DNA of 64,000 nt from Piezodorus guildinii (taxonomy: Eukaryota; Arthropoda; Insecta; Hemiptera; Pentatomidae), in the NCBI GenBank assembly GCA_023052935.1, contig CM041292.1, positions 173,104,900-173,168,899 of the forward strand, written 5' to 3'. The notes under the pieces are model-generated. The model was not told the DNA's origin, ran no database searches, and saw only the letters and a program-made list of their open reading frames with translations. Positions 44,736 to 55,222 of the stretch are shown in pieces (positions within the stretch are counted from its first letter, which is position 1; the number at the start of each line of letters is the position of its first letter). A program made the translations under genes and the position numbers.

Positions 44736-45399
44736 CTAAGACCCTAAGATATCACTTTATTTAAATAAGAGTTTTTAATTTTTTTAAAATCTATATTTAT
44801 GTCAATGGATGCAGATATACTATGAAAAAATTAATTTAATTAAGAAAATTTGTTTAATTTAGAAGAAGAGAACTAAATAAACGCTATTAAGTTGTTTAAG
44901 ACAACTCAAAACAGCTTATTAGGTTAAAATTTTCAAAATCATAGTGATAATTCAAGTCATGCTAAATGAACAAATGAAAATTCATTAAATGCAGAATACA
45001 ACAAATGAATACTATAATTATAGAAAAATAAAATAGCACCTTTCAAAATAAATTAGAGAGAAAGGTTATATTTTACGAAGTATACTATACGTTTTGGAAG
45101 CAAATGAAATGTGTATTTAGTACCTTAAAGAACTGAATTACAGACCTCTGTCTACTAATTTGATCATATTTTAGTGATGTCATTTCCTAAAGTTTAAGCA
45201 TCAAAGGCACAAATTTTGCAGTGATTCTAATTTGATGACATTTTCACTGATATGTACTTCGTTCTATTGTTATTTTCCCTTATGGTTTTGATTACACATT
45301 TTCTTTCCAAACGCAGGCACTTTCTTCTAGCCTGCCGGTACCCACATCGCTCACAATCATTAGTACCATCTTAAGGAGGGGTTCTGTTGACGTTTTCAG
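44736..45399. other. AT-rich DNA, no feature seen
   Basis: No supported gene or repeat. Confidence 0.4.
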
Positions 45400-46200
45400 C
45401 TGAACTTTCGTGTTCATTTTGTTCTAATTCATTTTTTCAAGGTCAGGTAAAGGGCTTTCTCGGGTCAGAACGTCCACGTTACGAAAAGTGACAGTTTTGG
45501 TTAGGAACGCTGAGGTTTGGAAGGTTTAAGAAATGGTGATAAGGTCATGAGTTGAAAGAAACGTACTGGATGCTGGGTAGCGGAAAGAAGGTTATGAATT
45601 GAGTCGATAACATGTAGTTTCAGCCAGGTGTTAGACCTAAATGTATATGGGTTTGTGCAAATGGAACAATGTAGAGGTAGACGGAATGGGAAAGTTTTTA
45701 CAGGAGAGTTTATCATTGGAATCGGAAAGTAAGTTGGTATTAAAGTCGCCAGAGATTATAGTATGTTTGTAATGGAGGAGGGGGAGGGAGAGGGGCGCAT
45801 GATTTTGTAGAATTGAATCGGAGGAAGGACGATATACAATAGTATAAAGGAGAGAACTTGAGCTACAGGAAATTTCAACATGCAGGAATTTAAAATAAGG
45901 GTGATCATATGGGAATAAGGCATTAAGAATTCTGGATTTGAGGCTGTTATTCACATAGAGAAAACCAGCGTTCTTGGCAATAGAATTGTGCTAGATAAAA
46001 GAATAATCTGACGAAGGAATAGAGAATTTTAACCAAGTTTTATTGACTGCAATAAAGTGGTAAAAGTTTTGGGTGAAATAATTAAGGGATTCGTCATGAT
46101 GAGCGGGTATTAAGGAGTGTGCACTAACACGGCAGGCGGTTAGGACGTTAGACAAAGAGGCTAGAAAGGCGCTTGGTATGAGAAAAAAAATGCGCACACG
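45400..46200 (-). pseudogene. LINE AP-endonuclease domain relic (CR1/L2/RTE-like)
   Basis: Minus-strand fragments in three frames: PAHHDESLNYFTQNFYHFIA and VNKTWLKFSIPSSDY near 46090-46000, NNSLKSRILNA and EISCSSSSLLYTIVYRPSS near 45950-45830, IISGDFNTNLLSDSND near 45760-45710, and a later LITISYTFQ region near 45530. The order (E-T-W-like block, V/I-Y-R-P, GDFN, then the H-x-L-I block) is an apurinic endonuclease fold. Frameshifts separate the pieces. It lies between two RTE 3' ends in the same orientation but cannot be proven to belong to either. Confidence 0.7.
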
Positions 46201-46460
46201 AATCAGAAAGGATGTGAAAGTTGATAGAGAGATAAAATGATCACACGCCCGCGAAACAGGCGTATTTTATTTTCTTCGCAGCTGTTACCTAACAGGGGGG
46301 CCAGCACAGATGCCTATTTGTTGGCGATTTCTCTTTGCCCAGATAAATGCGGTTGAAGTAATTCTCCTCCCACCTGATATCTAGCCGGGCGAAGCGAGCG
46401 ATGGAAGGTGGATGCTTGTCGAGGCCTCTGCCGTTCTACTTATTTTATAATTTCTTTGTG
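46201..46460. other. Unassigned DNA
   Basis: Somewhat GC-richer and possibly the 5' side of the endonuclease-bearing element; nothing recognisable. Confidence 0.35.
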
Positions 46461-46559
46461 CTTCTTCTTGTGGTGCCTATCTGTTACAGATGTTGGCGAT
46501 CATCAAGGCAATGCGTAGTTTATTAACTGTTGCCAACCAGGCCTTTCTCGGCTCCCCAC
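46461..46559 (-). mobile_element. RTE-like LINE 3' end, copy 2
   Basis: Direct repeat of 44512-44612 with few differences: CTTCTTCTTGTGGTGCCTAT, then TTACAGATGTTGGCGATCAT and CCAGGCCTTTCTCGG. Being the 3'-most ~100 bp of the element, it is a severely 5'-truncated insertion. Confidence 0.8.
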
Positions 46560-46628
46560 AGTCTGCACTGGTCGTTCAATTTAAGGATGAGTTTGTGAAA
46601 ACTAAGAATCCGGCATCATTTTACATAT

Positions 46629-46673
46629 ATACGTGATATATATATAGACACACACACACACACACACACACAT
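46629..46673. repeat. (AT)n/(AC)n microsatellite
   Basis: ATATAT followed by about 12 CA units. Confidence 0.9.
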
Positions 46674-47188
46674 AGAAATGTCATTTCATCTATTTGCATG
46701 TATGTTTAAATTAAAATAGTGTTGTAAAAAATATTTATTGACACTTCATTGTATTTCAAAAGTAATATTTCATGTTCTATCATGATATGTGAAATCAAAA
46801 TGTTATTTATGTCAATTTAATCTCGTTAAGCCCCTAATTGTGCGACTGATAAATCCTCGAATTGAGACTAAATTCAGAATAATTTGCATTAATCGCTTTC
46901 CAAGGATCTCTTAAACGGTTCCTGGTGAAACAAATTAATTTATCTCATTCTGGAATAGGATTGCCCTCCCTTCCTCCTCCGAATTATCTTCATCAAACTT
47001 CAATTAATTTGAACTAGGAGATAATCACTTTAATCCCTGTTTACGAGAGGGAGCCTTACATTCGTTACTTTAAAAAGTAGCAGGCCATGCTGCATTTTTT
47101 TTTCTTCATTATTTTGTACAAATGAGCACATTTTACTTCGAATGTGTTAATTTATTTTTAATTTTTTCTAAAAGTATCATCTGTCTAC
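46674..47188. other. AT-rich DNA, no feature seen
   Basis: Nothing recognised. Confidence 0.4.
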
Positions 47189-47214
47189 GTTTCGGGGTCA
47201 TGCCCTCATTGTCA
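47189..47214 (-). other. Penelope-terminus-like motif
   Basis: On the minus strand AATGAGGGCATGACCCCGAAAC has the GATGA-like box, a GGG/CCC stem and a GAAAC box, as at 2715-2750 and 24544-24574. The first box is degenerate (AATGA). Confidence 0.3.
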
Positions 47215-47388
47215 AGTCTTTTCTTTTTTCTTTTGGGCAATATAGCTATATTGCTTTAAATCAATTCTAATTACTTCATATTGACTAAGCTTTTTTTTTT
47301 ATTATTATTATTTTATTGTGAATAAAATTGTATTTATGTTTCAGAGTTCTTATCAAAACTTATTAGTTTTGCCCTGCCCTTATGAATT

Positions 47389-47945
47389 ACTAGCTGCTGC
47401 CCGGGACTTCTTTTGCGTCAATTTCTGTTCTTATGATCACGATTAAGAAAGAGAAATGCCTTATTTATTTGGCAATGCAGCCCAAATACATCCAGGTTGC
47501 TTAAATGACACAGGATACTATATCAATTCCTTGGACATATTTTACATGCATTTTCAATTTGTTTTTATTTTTATATTATTATTATTTTGTTTATTTATTT
47601 TTTTTGTCTATTCTAAAACAAATTTCTAATATTTACAATTTTTTCTCTTTTAGTTATTTACATTATTTTATAACATTATAAAAGGATATATATTTTTAAA
47701 GTAATTCTGCGTATATGATATTTTTAGTCCGATGACAACGTGACATACCGCATAGTTGGTGGTGTGAAAAAAAGTTGACGTAACTCGATTCCTGTGTGTT
47801 TAAATGTTTGCCCCTGTGAATTATCAATTGTTACGGCAAAAGATAACTTAACGAGAAATTGAATTATTTTAAAATGGTAATTCATTTGGAATCAGTGGTA
47901 TGCGAGGTTAATTTTTCCCGTTTTTTCCACATTTTTCACTGATTC
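47389..47945 (-). mobile_element. Helitron fragment: helicase C-terminus and 3' end
   Basis: The minus strand reads NYHFKIIQFLVKLSFAVTID then NSQGQTFKHTGIELRQ, ending MRYVTLSS. This is the terminal helicase motif of Helitron Rep-helicase proteins (PIF1-like, ...INKSQGQT...LYVALSR). About 330 bp downstream is CTAGT (47393-47389) preceded by a GC hairpin-like AGTCCCGGGCAGCAG, as at Helitron 3' termini. The pieces fit one severely truncated Helitron; the region between is eroded. Confidence 0.68.
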
Positions 47946-48283
47946 TTGGCTCCTATTGGTCGCGGAGTGCTGTTATTTAGCATAAAGCCTTCCTTGATGA
48001 ATGTATTATCCAAAACTTTTTTTTTTTTGAAACAATTCTTTATTGAGCAATATTACAATCTGTCCAATTTAGGACATTTTTAATAGTGATGAAGTACAAC
48101 ATTCATACTACATTCACACGATATATACAAAACAATAAATTTATATAATAATAATACAATATACATATATACAAAACAAAATCAATAAATTATATACAAA
48201 AGTCACTCATACCTATATACAATTCACAAGCATACAGCACGTGAGTGGAGAATCTAGCCAATGCTAGAACTCCAATATACATT

Positions 48284-49687
48284 TTACAAGAGGTCTTGAG
48301 GCCACTGCCGTTTCAACCTTCTAGGAGGATAGTAAGGATGTGTGGAGCTGGATAAGGATTGAGCTAGGGGATTAGGGTGATGGATAAGGTTCTGATGGAA
48401 TTTAGAGAATTTTAATGGTATAAGGTCTAAAATAAATGGAATATTTAGGTCGCGGTGTAAGGTATGGTTGGATACATAATAAGGAGCATTAACTATTGTT
48501 CGGAGGACTTTTGATTGGAAGGATTGAATGCGTTTGATGTTAAAAAATTTGGCTGTCCCCCACAGTTCAAGTCCGTAGGTCCAGATAGGTTTCAGTACTG
48601 TCTTGGATATTAGCAGTTTGTTCTCGACAGATAATTTAGAATTTCTGTTCAGTAGTCTGTATAATTGTCCAAATCGTCGATTAAGTTCTTGTCGTTCAAG
48701 TCTAGTATGCGGGTTCCAAGTTAGTCTTTTGTCCAGAAGGAAGCCAAGATACCGGACTGTGTCGGAGAAAGGAAGCGGAACGGAGTTAAAGAGAACGGGA
48801 GGGCAGGATTGTCTTCGAAGGGTAAAGGTGACATGTTTGCATTTGGATTGATTAACTTTGATTCTCCAGTTGTTACACCAGTCTTCAATTTGAGAAAGGT
48901 GCGTTTGGAGGCCTATAGATGCAATTTCGGGATCTAAGCGAGAGGATAGGATAGCTGTGTCATCAGCGCACGTTGCTAGGAAGGCATTAGGGCAAACAGG
49001 AATATCAGCCGTGTATATATTGTAGAGGAAAGGGCTAAGGACACTGCCCTGAGGAACACCGGATTCGACTAGATAATAATTGGAATATTCTGCACCACAG
49101 CGAACTCGGAAGGAGCGGTTTGATAGATAGGATCGGAGGACTAGGTATAAGGATTGGGGTAAATGGTTTTTGAGCTTAAAGAGTAATCCCGGGTGCCACA
49201 CCCGGTCAAATGCTTGCGTTATGTCCAGAAATGCACCCGAGCAGTACTCCTCGTTCTCAAGGGCAGAGGAAATATGGTCAACGACTCGGAGCCCTTGCTG
49301 AACGGTTGAATGTTGGGAACGGAATCCAAACTGATGGGAAGGAATAGTGTGGGATTCTAATAAAGGTAATATTCGTTTAAGGAGGATTTTTGAAAGGATT
49401 GGGAGTAGGCTGATGTTAGGAGGTTTTCCAGGTTTTAGGAAGAGAATTATTGTGGAATGTTTCCATAAGAGAGGAAAATGAGTAGTGCGTAGAATGGAGT
49501 TGTAAATATATGTAAGAATTATAACGGCTTTAGATGGAAGCTGTCTGAGAATCTGAGGAGTGAGGAGATCGTATCCAGAAGATTTACGGAGTGCAAGTTT
49601 TCGGAGAAGATATTTGACCTTAGAGGGATTAACTGCTTTAGGAGGTAATGAAAGCGGGATTGGAGACTGAAGGAACTCTTCCACCAC
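48284..49687 (-). pseudogene. Jockey ORF2 reverse transcriptase
   Basis: A 467-codon open frame for the RT. Motifs: KYLLRKLALRKSSGYDLLTP (residues 25-43), FLDITQAFDRVWH (153-165), SGVPQGSVLSPFLYNIYTAD (209-228), and the catalytic box as TCADDTAI (239-246), where Cys replaces the usual Tyr/Phe. YLGFLLDKRLTWNPH and the terminal PPRRLKRQWPQDLL follow. A short deletion after KPGKPPN removes the usual SYRPI block. Cys at the catalytic box and the deletion suggest inactivity even though the frame is open. Confidence 0.92.
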
Positions 49688-50900
49688 TGCAGTATGGTTT
49701 GGATGGGATTCTGGATGAGGTGTGAAGACTTAACGTATTTGGCAAGTTCCTCGGCTTTGTCTTCATCAGACGCAGCCCAGGAGCCATTACTACGACGGAG
49801 GGGATGGGAAATATGGTGGGATTTTGGAATTTTTTGGTGACATTCCACAGGGAATTGTCACAAGCCAAAAGAGAAGAAGGAAGGAATGGGGCTGTATATC
49901 TATAAAGGATTGGGAACGGAAGGTCGCCAGCTCCCTCTTTAATTGTCTACAATAAAAGTTATAGGAGCGGCGATCTGTGGGTGACGGTGTTGCGTTGCCA
50001 TAAGGATCTGACTTATCTGGGAGTGCTTGGGAGAGGAGGCAGTCCAAACAGCTTGTTGAATAGCGATGGTGAAGGAGTTTACGGCATCGTCAAGGTCATC
50101 TGGAGTTTTGAGTTTCACTCTGAGATCAATATCACTGGTCAGGATTTGGCGAAAAAGGTCCCAGTTTACTGGTCCTCTGATAAATGACGGTGGGGTGGGT
50201 TTAGGAATAGGAATTAGGGATACTTTAAGGAGCAATGGACTATGGTCAGAGGACAGTTCATCAAGGCAAGTCACCGACATGTTTAGGGAGCCTAATCCGC
50301 TGTGGATGAAGAAGTCAAGGATGTCAGGATTACGGTTAGGATCAGTTGGCTAGTAGGTAGGAAGGTAGATAGGTAGAGTCAGGAGGCAGGAGGTTGAAAC
50401 GTCTAGAGTTGAGTGCAGACAGTAAATTCCGCCCACGACAATTCGTGCATCTGGAACCCTATTGATGGTTCTTAGCATTCAAGGCTGCACCCAAAATGAA
50501 GTGGTTTCCTAAGGAATTGAGAAGGATTCGAATAGAATTTTGGAGATGGAATGTTTAGGAGGGTAGTACGCTGTTGCGAGGGTGATCGGAAAAAAAAAGT
50601 CTTGATTACTATGGCGGTGCATTGTAGGAAATCATTGGAGGGAACTGGGAGTATGTGGTGGGAGAGGGAGTGGTGCAAAATGACAGCAGTACCGGCATGG
50701 GCTTTTCCGTCTGAGTGGTCCGTACGGTATGTTACGTATTGCGGTATTATTTTAAAGAACTGTTTAGTGGTTAGTCTAGTTTCAGTAATAAGTGCTACAT
50801 CAACGTTTTTGTCTTGCAATAAAGCTGTAAGTTCGTCAGTGTGATTTTTAACACCATTCGCATTCCAAAGGAGAATGGATAAGGAGTTAGGTGTAGTCAT
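49688..50900 (-). pseudogene. Jockey ORF2 AP endonuclease and linker (broken)
   Basis: ORF2 starts at 50900 (MTTPNSLSILLWNANGVKNH), with ALITETRLT holding the motif Glu. The frame fails near 50560. Further domains reappear at 50280-49939 (ELSSDHSPLLLK, the endonuclease His motif) and 49868-49638. A TAG replaces a codon after AKNHQ near 50463, a lesion shared with the plus-strand copy. Confidence 0.85.
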
Positions 50901-50934
50901 TTAAGGATTTTTTAAGGATGGGATTAAATTTGAT

Positions 50935-51385
50935 ACGAGATTAGTTAGTAGTAATATTAGCGGCATAACAAGGGATTTATTTCAGTGATGAAGGATGTCA
51001 TCAAACTTGTAAGGTCTGTGACATTTGATGGAGGAGGAATATGAGAACTTTGATTCGGATGAGGTTTTTGATGGTTGGTTAAATTTTGAGGAATATGTGG
51101 TTGTGGAAGGGGTTCAGGATTTTGAAGTATGCGTTGTTCCGGCAGGGCCTCTTAGTTCTGGTTCCACCTCCAAGTAGATGGGCAAATGTTATATTGGAAT
51201 CGATTGTTTTTGAAGGTTGTCTGCTTCTGATCGGTTCAGCTGTTTCATCCAGATTCTGAGGTTTTTGGTATCTGCTTTTGAGGTTCCAGGAAGAAGGGGA
51301 CGGAGGTAATTCAGAAGTTTTAAGATGAATATTGTACGACGGGAGATTTCGGAAACATGGTTTTTCCAGGAAAGGGTTTGATCAA
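50935..51385 (-). pseudogene. Jockey ORF1 C-terminal region
   Basis: The minus-strand frame reads RNLPSYNIHLKTSELPPSPS ... SRQPSKTIDSNITFAHLL, then shifts into PEQRILQNPEPLPQPHIPQN ... VTDLTSLMTSFITEI. This is the low-complexity C-terminus of Jockey ORF1 after the zinc knuckles. The second half matches residues of the plus-strand copy at 59648-59917. Confidence 0.75.
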
Positions 51386-52309
51386 TCGGATATTGTATAC
51401 ATATATCGGATGTTTATATCGGATATTGCAGCTTGTGACGCAGTTGAAAGACGAGCTGAGTTGGCAGCTGTACTGTCCTATTCATTGCCATGCATACCGC
51501 ACACATAGTGGTACACCCAATTTAGCTTAACTTCCTTGTTTTATATCAAGAGATCATAATGTAAATTATGAATTTCTGTCATCAGCGGGTGACGAATCTT
51601 TACAATTGTTTAATTAAATATATTCATTGGCCTGGGTTATTACATTATTACGGTGTAATATCTTGCTGTATTAATTAACTGTGTTTCCTATCGCGTTTCT
51701 CGATGAAGGCATTAATAATAAATTATTTTATACTTAATGGTACTGCAAATTGTTTTTTCTAAATTAATTTTAACTGCTGACACATGTTTTACTGATTTAT
51801 TTAATCATAGCTGTATATCTATAAAAAAGTTTTAGGGTTTAGGTAATTAATTTTATGCTTTCTCACGTCTAATTCAATCTTGTTTTATGTTATATGTATA
51901 TTTCAATTTTTATGCATACTTCTGAATTCAACTCTTCACATTTTCTTAATTTTTCCTCTTCACTCTTCCCTATTTGGTTTTTTAAGAATACACTTTTGAT
52001 CGTGTGCATTTCGGCTTTGAAAACAATACTTTTGGGGATGTAAGTTACACGTTGTTATTTCGAAACATTATTCGAAAATGGTGGAGCCTCCCAATTATGA
52101 TTCACAGTAATTTTAATTGTAAAATTATCTCTATTACAAGTTAGATCCTTGAACACTGACCTTACGTACACAGACCTTCTTACTGGACTTCTCCAGGTCT
52201 TTTAATCTAGTGCGTTGCGAATTCATCAATAAAAAAAAGGATCAAATGTCTAAATGTTACAGAAACCTATGAAAGAGATTAACCGTTGATAAATATTAGA
52301 TTAGCTCGA
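51386..52309. other. AT-rich DNA, no feature seen
   Basis: A small imperfect repeat of TATCGGATATT/TATATCGGATGTT lies at 51395-51435. Otherwise nothing is recognised. Confidence 0.4.
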
Positions 52310-52560
52310 GGAGTTTCTGATTGGGAAAAGTTGGAGGAGACTGGAGGTTTGTTGTGGACCTGGTCTTGATTAGACGATCGATGGAACATAGAGCCGCCGT
52401 TAGAGGCGACCGCTGGCCAGGCCGGCCCTGCCCGCTCTCTCGCCAACACAAACATCGCTCCCCACCCTCCTCACCACTACCACGTCCATTCAGCTCTCTT
52501 TTGTGCGCTCTGTCTTCCTGCTGTGTCCGCATAATGTTCTCTCCGTCGATAAAACGACAA
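52310..52560. other. GC-rich island, unassigned
   Basis: About 250 bp of markedly higher GC with 78-80-codon ORFs on both strands. Neither peptide is recognisable; both are biased (R/P/S/G). It could be a non-coding exon, a promoter or an unrelated repeat. Confidence 0.35.
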
Positions 52561-52934
52561 TAGGACTATGCCCTCTATACAGTTTAAATTTACGATGATC
52601 TTTTGTCGTTGATATATTTTATGCGATTTGATTTACACAATAGTAATAAAAAATTAAAATTAAGATTACTTATGCATGAAGTTATTTGAAAATAAAACCT
52701 GGTGCCGGCAACACACGATTTTTACCTCGACTATCAAAATAAATTTAAAAAGTATTAAATATACTTCATTTTAAAAATATTTATGTTGATTTAATTAAAA
52801 CGTATATTCATTTTCGTTGGAAACATATGAATTAGATTAAATAATATAACTATATTAAATTGTTAATCATTAATAAGTTGATTCTCTATTGCTCACTTTT
52901 TAGTACCATTTACAATTCTGTGTATCATATATAT

Positions 52935-53425
52935 AATTCAAAATTTTTTCGATAACTCGCCGTGTCGGTTTCAAATTTAATGGGCTTCAATACATGTAGG
53001 TTTTATTATGATTGAAATACTCTGATAGGGCTTAAACACCAATATTTTAATTTGTCTTCTTTTAAAGTACATTTAATTTAGTAGATTTGAGAAAAATAAG
53101 GATATCATCTTAATGACATTGATGAAGGACGGCTGAATAAATAAGTTGGATAAATTTAATAACCTACTAGAAGATAAAAGAGCAAAATAATTGTTTATGT
53201 ATTTTTTGTTTTATTGATAATAAGGACAGTAATATAGAAGTATGATATACCGTTGGAAAGAAAAAGATTTTAGAAAAATATTGTATTATCTGATACACAA
53301 AGTTGTGAAAGGTAACATGTGACGAAAGTGACGAACAGGGAATAAACTTATTACTGATCAACAATTTAATATAGTTAAATTATTTAATCTAAATCATATG
53401 TTTTCAACGAAAATGAATATAGATT
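52935..53425 (+). repeat. AT-rich interspersed repeat 'R', copy D
   Basis: Contains 'caaatttaatgggctt' and GGGCTTAAACACCAATATTT, the undisturbed equivalent of the piggyBac target, then ATACCGTTGGAAAG and AAGATTTTAGAAAAATATTG. A further fragment of the family (AATAAAACACGTTTCTATAG) lies at about 53740-53830. Confidence 0.75.
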
Positions 53426-53739
53426 GTTTTTTTTTTTTTATTTATTTATTTATTTTATTTTTTTTTTTTTTTTGACGTGACAACGTCTTATAATTCATTT
53501 TGCTGGGTGGCATGTTAGGAAAAGTGTAGCGTTACGGAAGTGGGTAGTTGGTGGGGGTAAGTAGTATTGTAGTAGTGGGGGAATGACATCATAGAGTCAG
53601 GAGTCATGTAGCAAAGTGTAGCGTTACAGAGAGGAGTGGTGGGTATTACATCATGAGATCAGGAGTCAGTAGGCAAAAGTGTAGCGTTACGAAGATGGTA
53701 GTGGTGGGGGAAGGGTGTCTTAGGTTATCGTCAATTTGT
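53426..53739. repeat. T-rich run and short degenerate tandem array
   Basis: After a T/TTTA-rich run and TGACGTGACAACGTC, the core AAAGTGTAGCGTTAC occurs at 53521-53535, 53613-53627 and 53676-53690. It is followed each time by a G-rich stretch and, in two units, by ATCATGAGATCAGGAGTCA-like sequence. This is a three-unit tandem array, non-coding, lying between two pieces of repeat R. Confidence 0.75.
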
Positions 53740-53830
53740 AATAAAACACGTTTCTATAGAAACTTAATTTAATTAATTCTTTATTAGTTTCACTCATTTT
53801 TATCTCTAACTGTACATCATCATATCATCG

Positions 53831-54405
53831 TCCGATTATGAATAGAATATTAGAAATAAAATCTTAGCATTAAGTAAATATGTATAATGAAGCAAAAATA
53901 AATGTCTGTATTAAATGTGTGAATTGGTTTATTATTTGATACAAGTACATAAAATTTGATAGTTGCGTTAAGTATTAAGTAGTAAGCGTCAAGTAGTAAA
54001 CTCACACACCGGTTTTTTTTTTTTATTGGTTTCATTTGCTTCTACCCCAGAGGGTCATTCGGCAAGTTTTGAAAATTACACTCTATTATAATATTTAGTT
54101 TCTTTGAGGAACTTGAACAGTTTCATAGATAGATAGGTTGTATTTAAATCAACGTTTAATTTAGATTTTATTTATTCATTATGCAGATGACTGTTATCTT
54201 TCTATTTCGGTTAAACTCGCGGCGGTCCGAGTTCACCCAATTGAGCTGATTACTTTAGAGCGGGACGACGCGGCCTACGAAAATCTGTGTGTAGTAAGCC
54301 AAAAGAAGTTTACACTTAAAAATACTGCACATATCACCATGTCGAAATATCATTGAACACGGGAAAATTTGAATTTCAAATATAGAATAATAATATATTA
54401 CTGTG
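53831..54405. other. AT-rich DNA, no feature seen
   Basis: Nothing recognised. Confidence 0.4.
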
Positions 54406-54418
54406 CAATTGCTTAAGT

Positions 54419-54635
54419 TGTTTTTTTTGCCACCTCTACCTCGCCTTTGAAGGCTATACTGGGGTTTCTCGGACCAGTGAAGGCGGGGAATCAATGCCAA
54501 GATAAAAGTCCCCTCCGGTTCCGAGAGTTGAACTCGTAATTTTTGGTTTCAAGTTATTGGTAATCTGGTAGCTAGGCAACGCATGTTTAAAGCAACGCGC
54601 GCTAACCATATCGGCCCTCCCCCTTGGTTGCTTAA
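54419..54635 (-). mobile_element. tRNA-derived SINE, family 3, with 13-bp target duplication
   Basis: CAATTGCTTAAGT at 54406-54418 and 54636-54648 brackets a 217-bp element. On the minus strand the head GGCCGATATGGTTAGCGCGC is an A-box-bearing tRNA-like start and GAGTTCAACTCTCGG resembles a B-box. The 3' end is GGTGGCAAAAAAAACA. It is unrelated in body sequence to SINE families 1 and 2. Confidence 0.88.
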
Positions 54636-54648
54636 CAATTGCTTAAGT

Positions 54649-55087
54649 ACAGTATTAAGTGCTTAAATAACAAAGCTCTTCAGCAACCATCGTTTGTTTT
54701 CGATTTCCCCCTCTCCCCCTCCTAGTAGGACCGAAATACGGATATTATTTCACTCATGTACGGTACTAATTCCCATTGGTTCTGGGGTTTTATTATTGTT
54801 TTGTATTTTTAGAATAAGAAACTAAAAATACACGATTTAGTTATAGATTTTTTCTAGAAAGTACAACTTCACTTACCAATGTTGTAATTGATTTTTTTAT
54901 ACTCGATATATCTTTGGAAAAGTGTTATTCTTTCAGGGCGATAAAATCTAAAGACCTAGATAAAATATACCTCATTAACTAGTAAAAACTACACAAGTAA
55001 AACAGAAGATTGAAGAAATTTAAAACACATTTCTTTCAGAAAATTAAATCTGGAAATTCGTCCACTGCTGTAAGCTAGCATCTTCTC

Positions 55088-55091
<4 letters not shown>
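54649..55091. other. AT-rich DNA, no feature seen
   Basis: Nothing recognised. Confidence 0.4.

Positions 55092-55152
<61 letters not shown>
55092..55152. repeat. Poly(A) tract of about 61 A
   Basis: Uninterrupted A-run. It may be a retroposon tail or an assembly-sensitive homopolymer. Confidence 0.95.
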
Positions 55153-55153
<1 letters not shown>

Positions 55154-55181
55154 CCTCTTTTTATATAGGTTTTTTACATAG

Positions 55182-55183
<2 letters not shown>

Positions 55184-55220
<37 letters not shown>
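55184..55220. repeat. (AT)n microsatellite
   Basis: Alternating AT, abutting the end of the MULE relic. Confidence 0.9.

Positions 55221-55221
<1 letters not shown>

Positions 55222-55222
<1 letters not shown>

Larger units (their letters stand above)
48017..51385 (-). mobile_element. Jockey-clade LINE, 5'-truncated, with poly(A) tail
   Basis: Minus-strand element of about 3.37 kb: C-terminal part of ORF1 (51385-50935), all of ORF2 in broken frames (50900-48284), a 3' UTR and an A-tail (T-run 48017-48028 on plus). The 5' end of ORF1, including zinc knuckles, is missing. No target duplication was found. From ~51170 to ~50270 it is nearly identical to the plus-strand copy at 59640-60555. Confidence 0.9.

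Noticed and set aside
51260..51390. RT-thumb-like reading (DQTLSWKNHVSEISRRTIF) on the minus strand
   Set aside because: Another frame of the same DNA continues the Jockey ORF1 C-terminus without a break, which explains the segment better. The thumb-like reading appears coincidental.
54642..54700. Extra copy of the family 3 SINE downstream of 54648
   Set aside because: Only the duplicated target sequence CAATTGCTTAAGT and a partial GCTTAA repeat are present; there is no second head or body.
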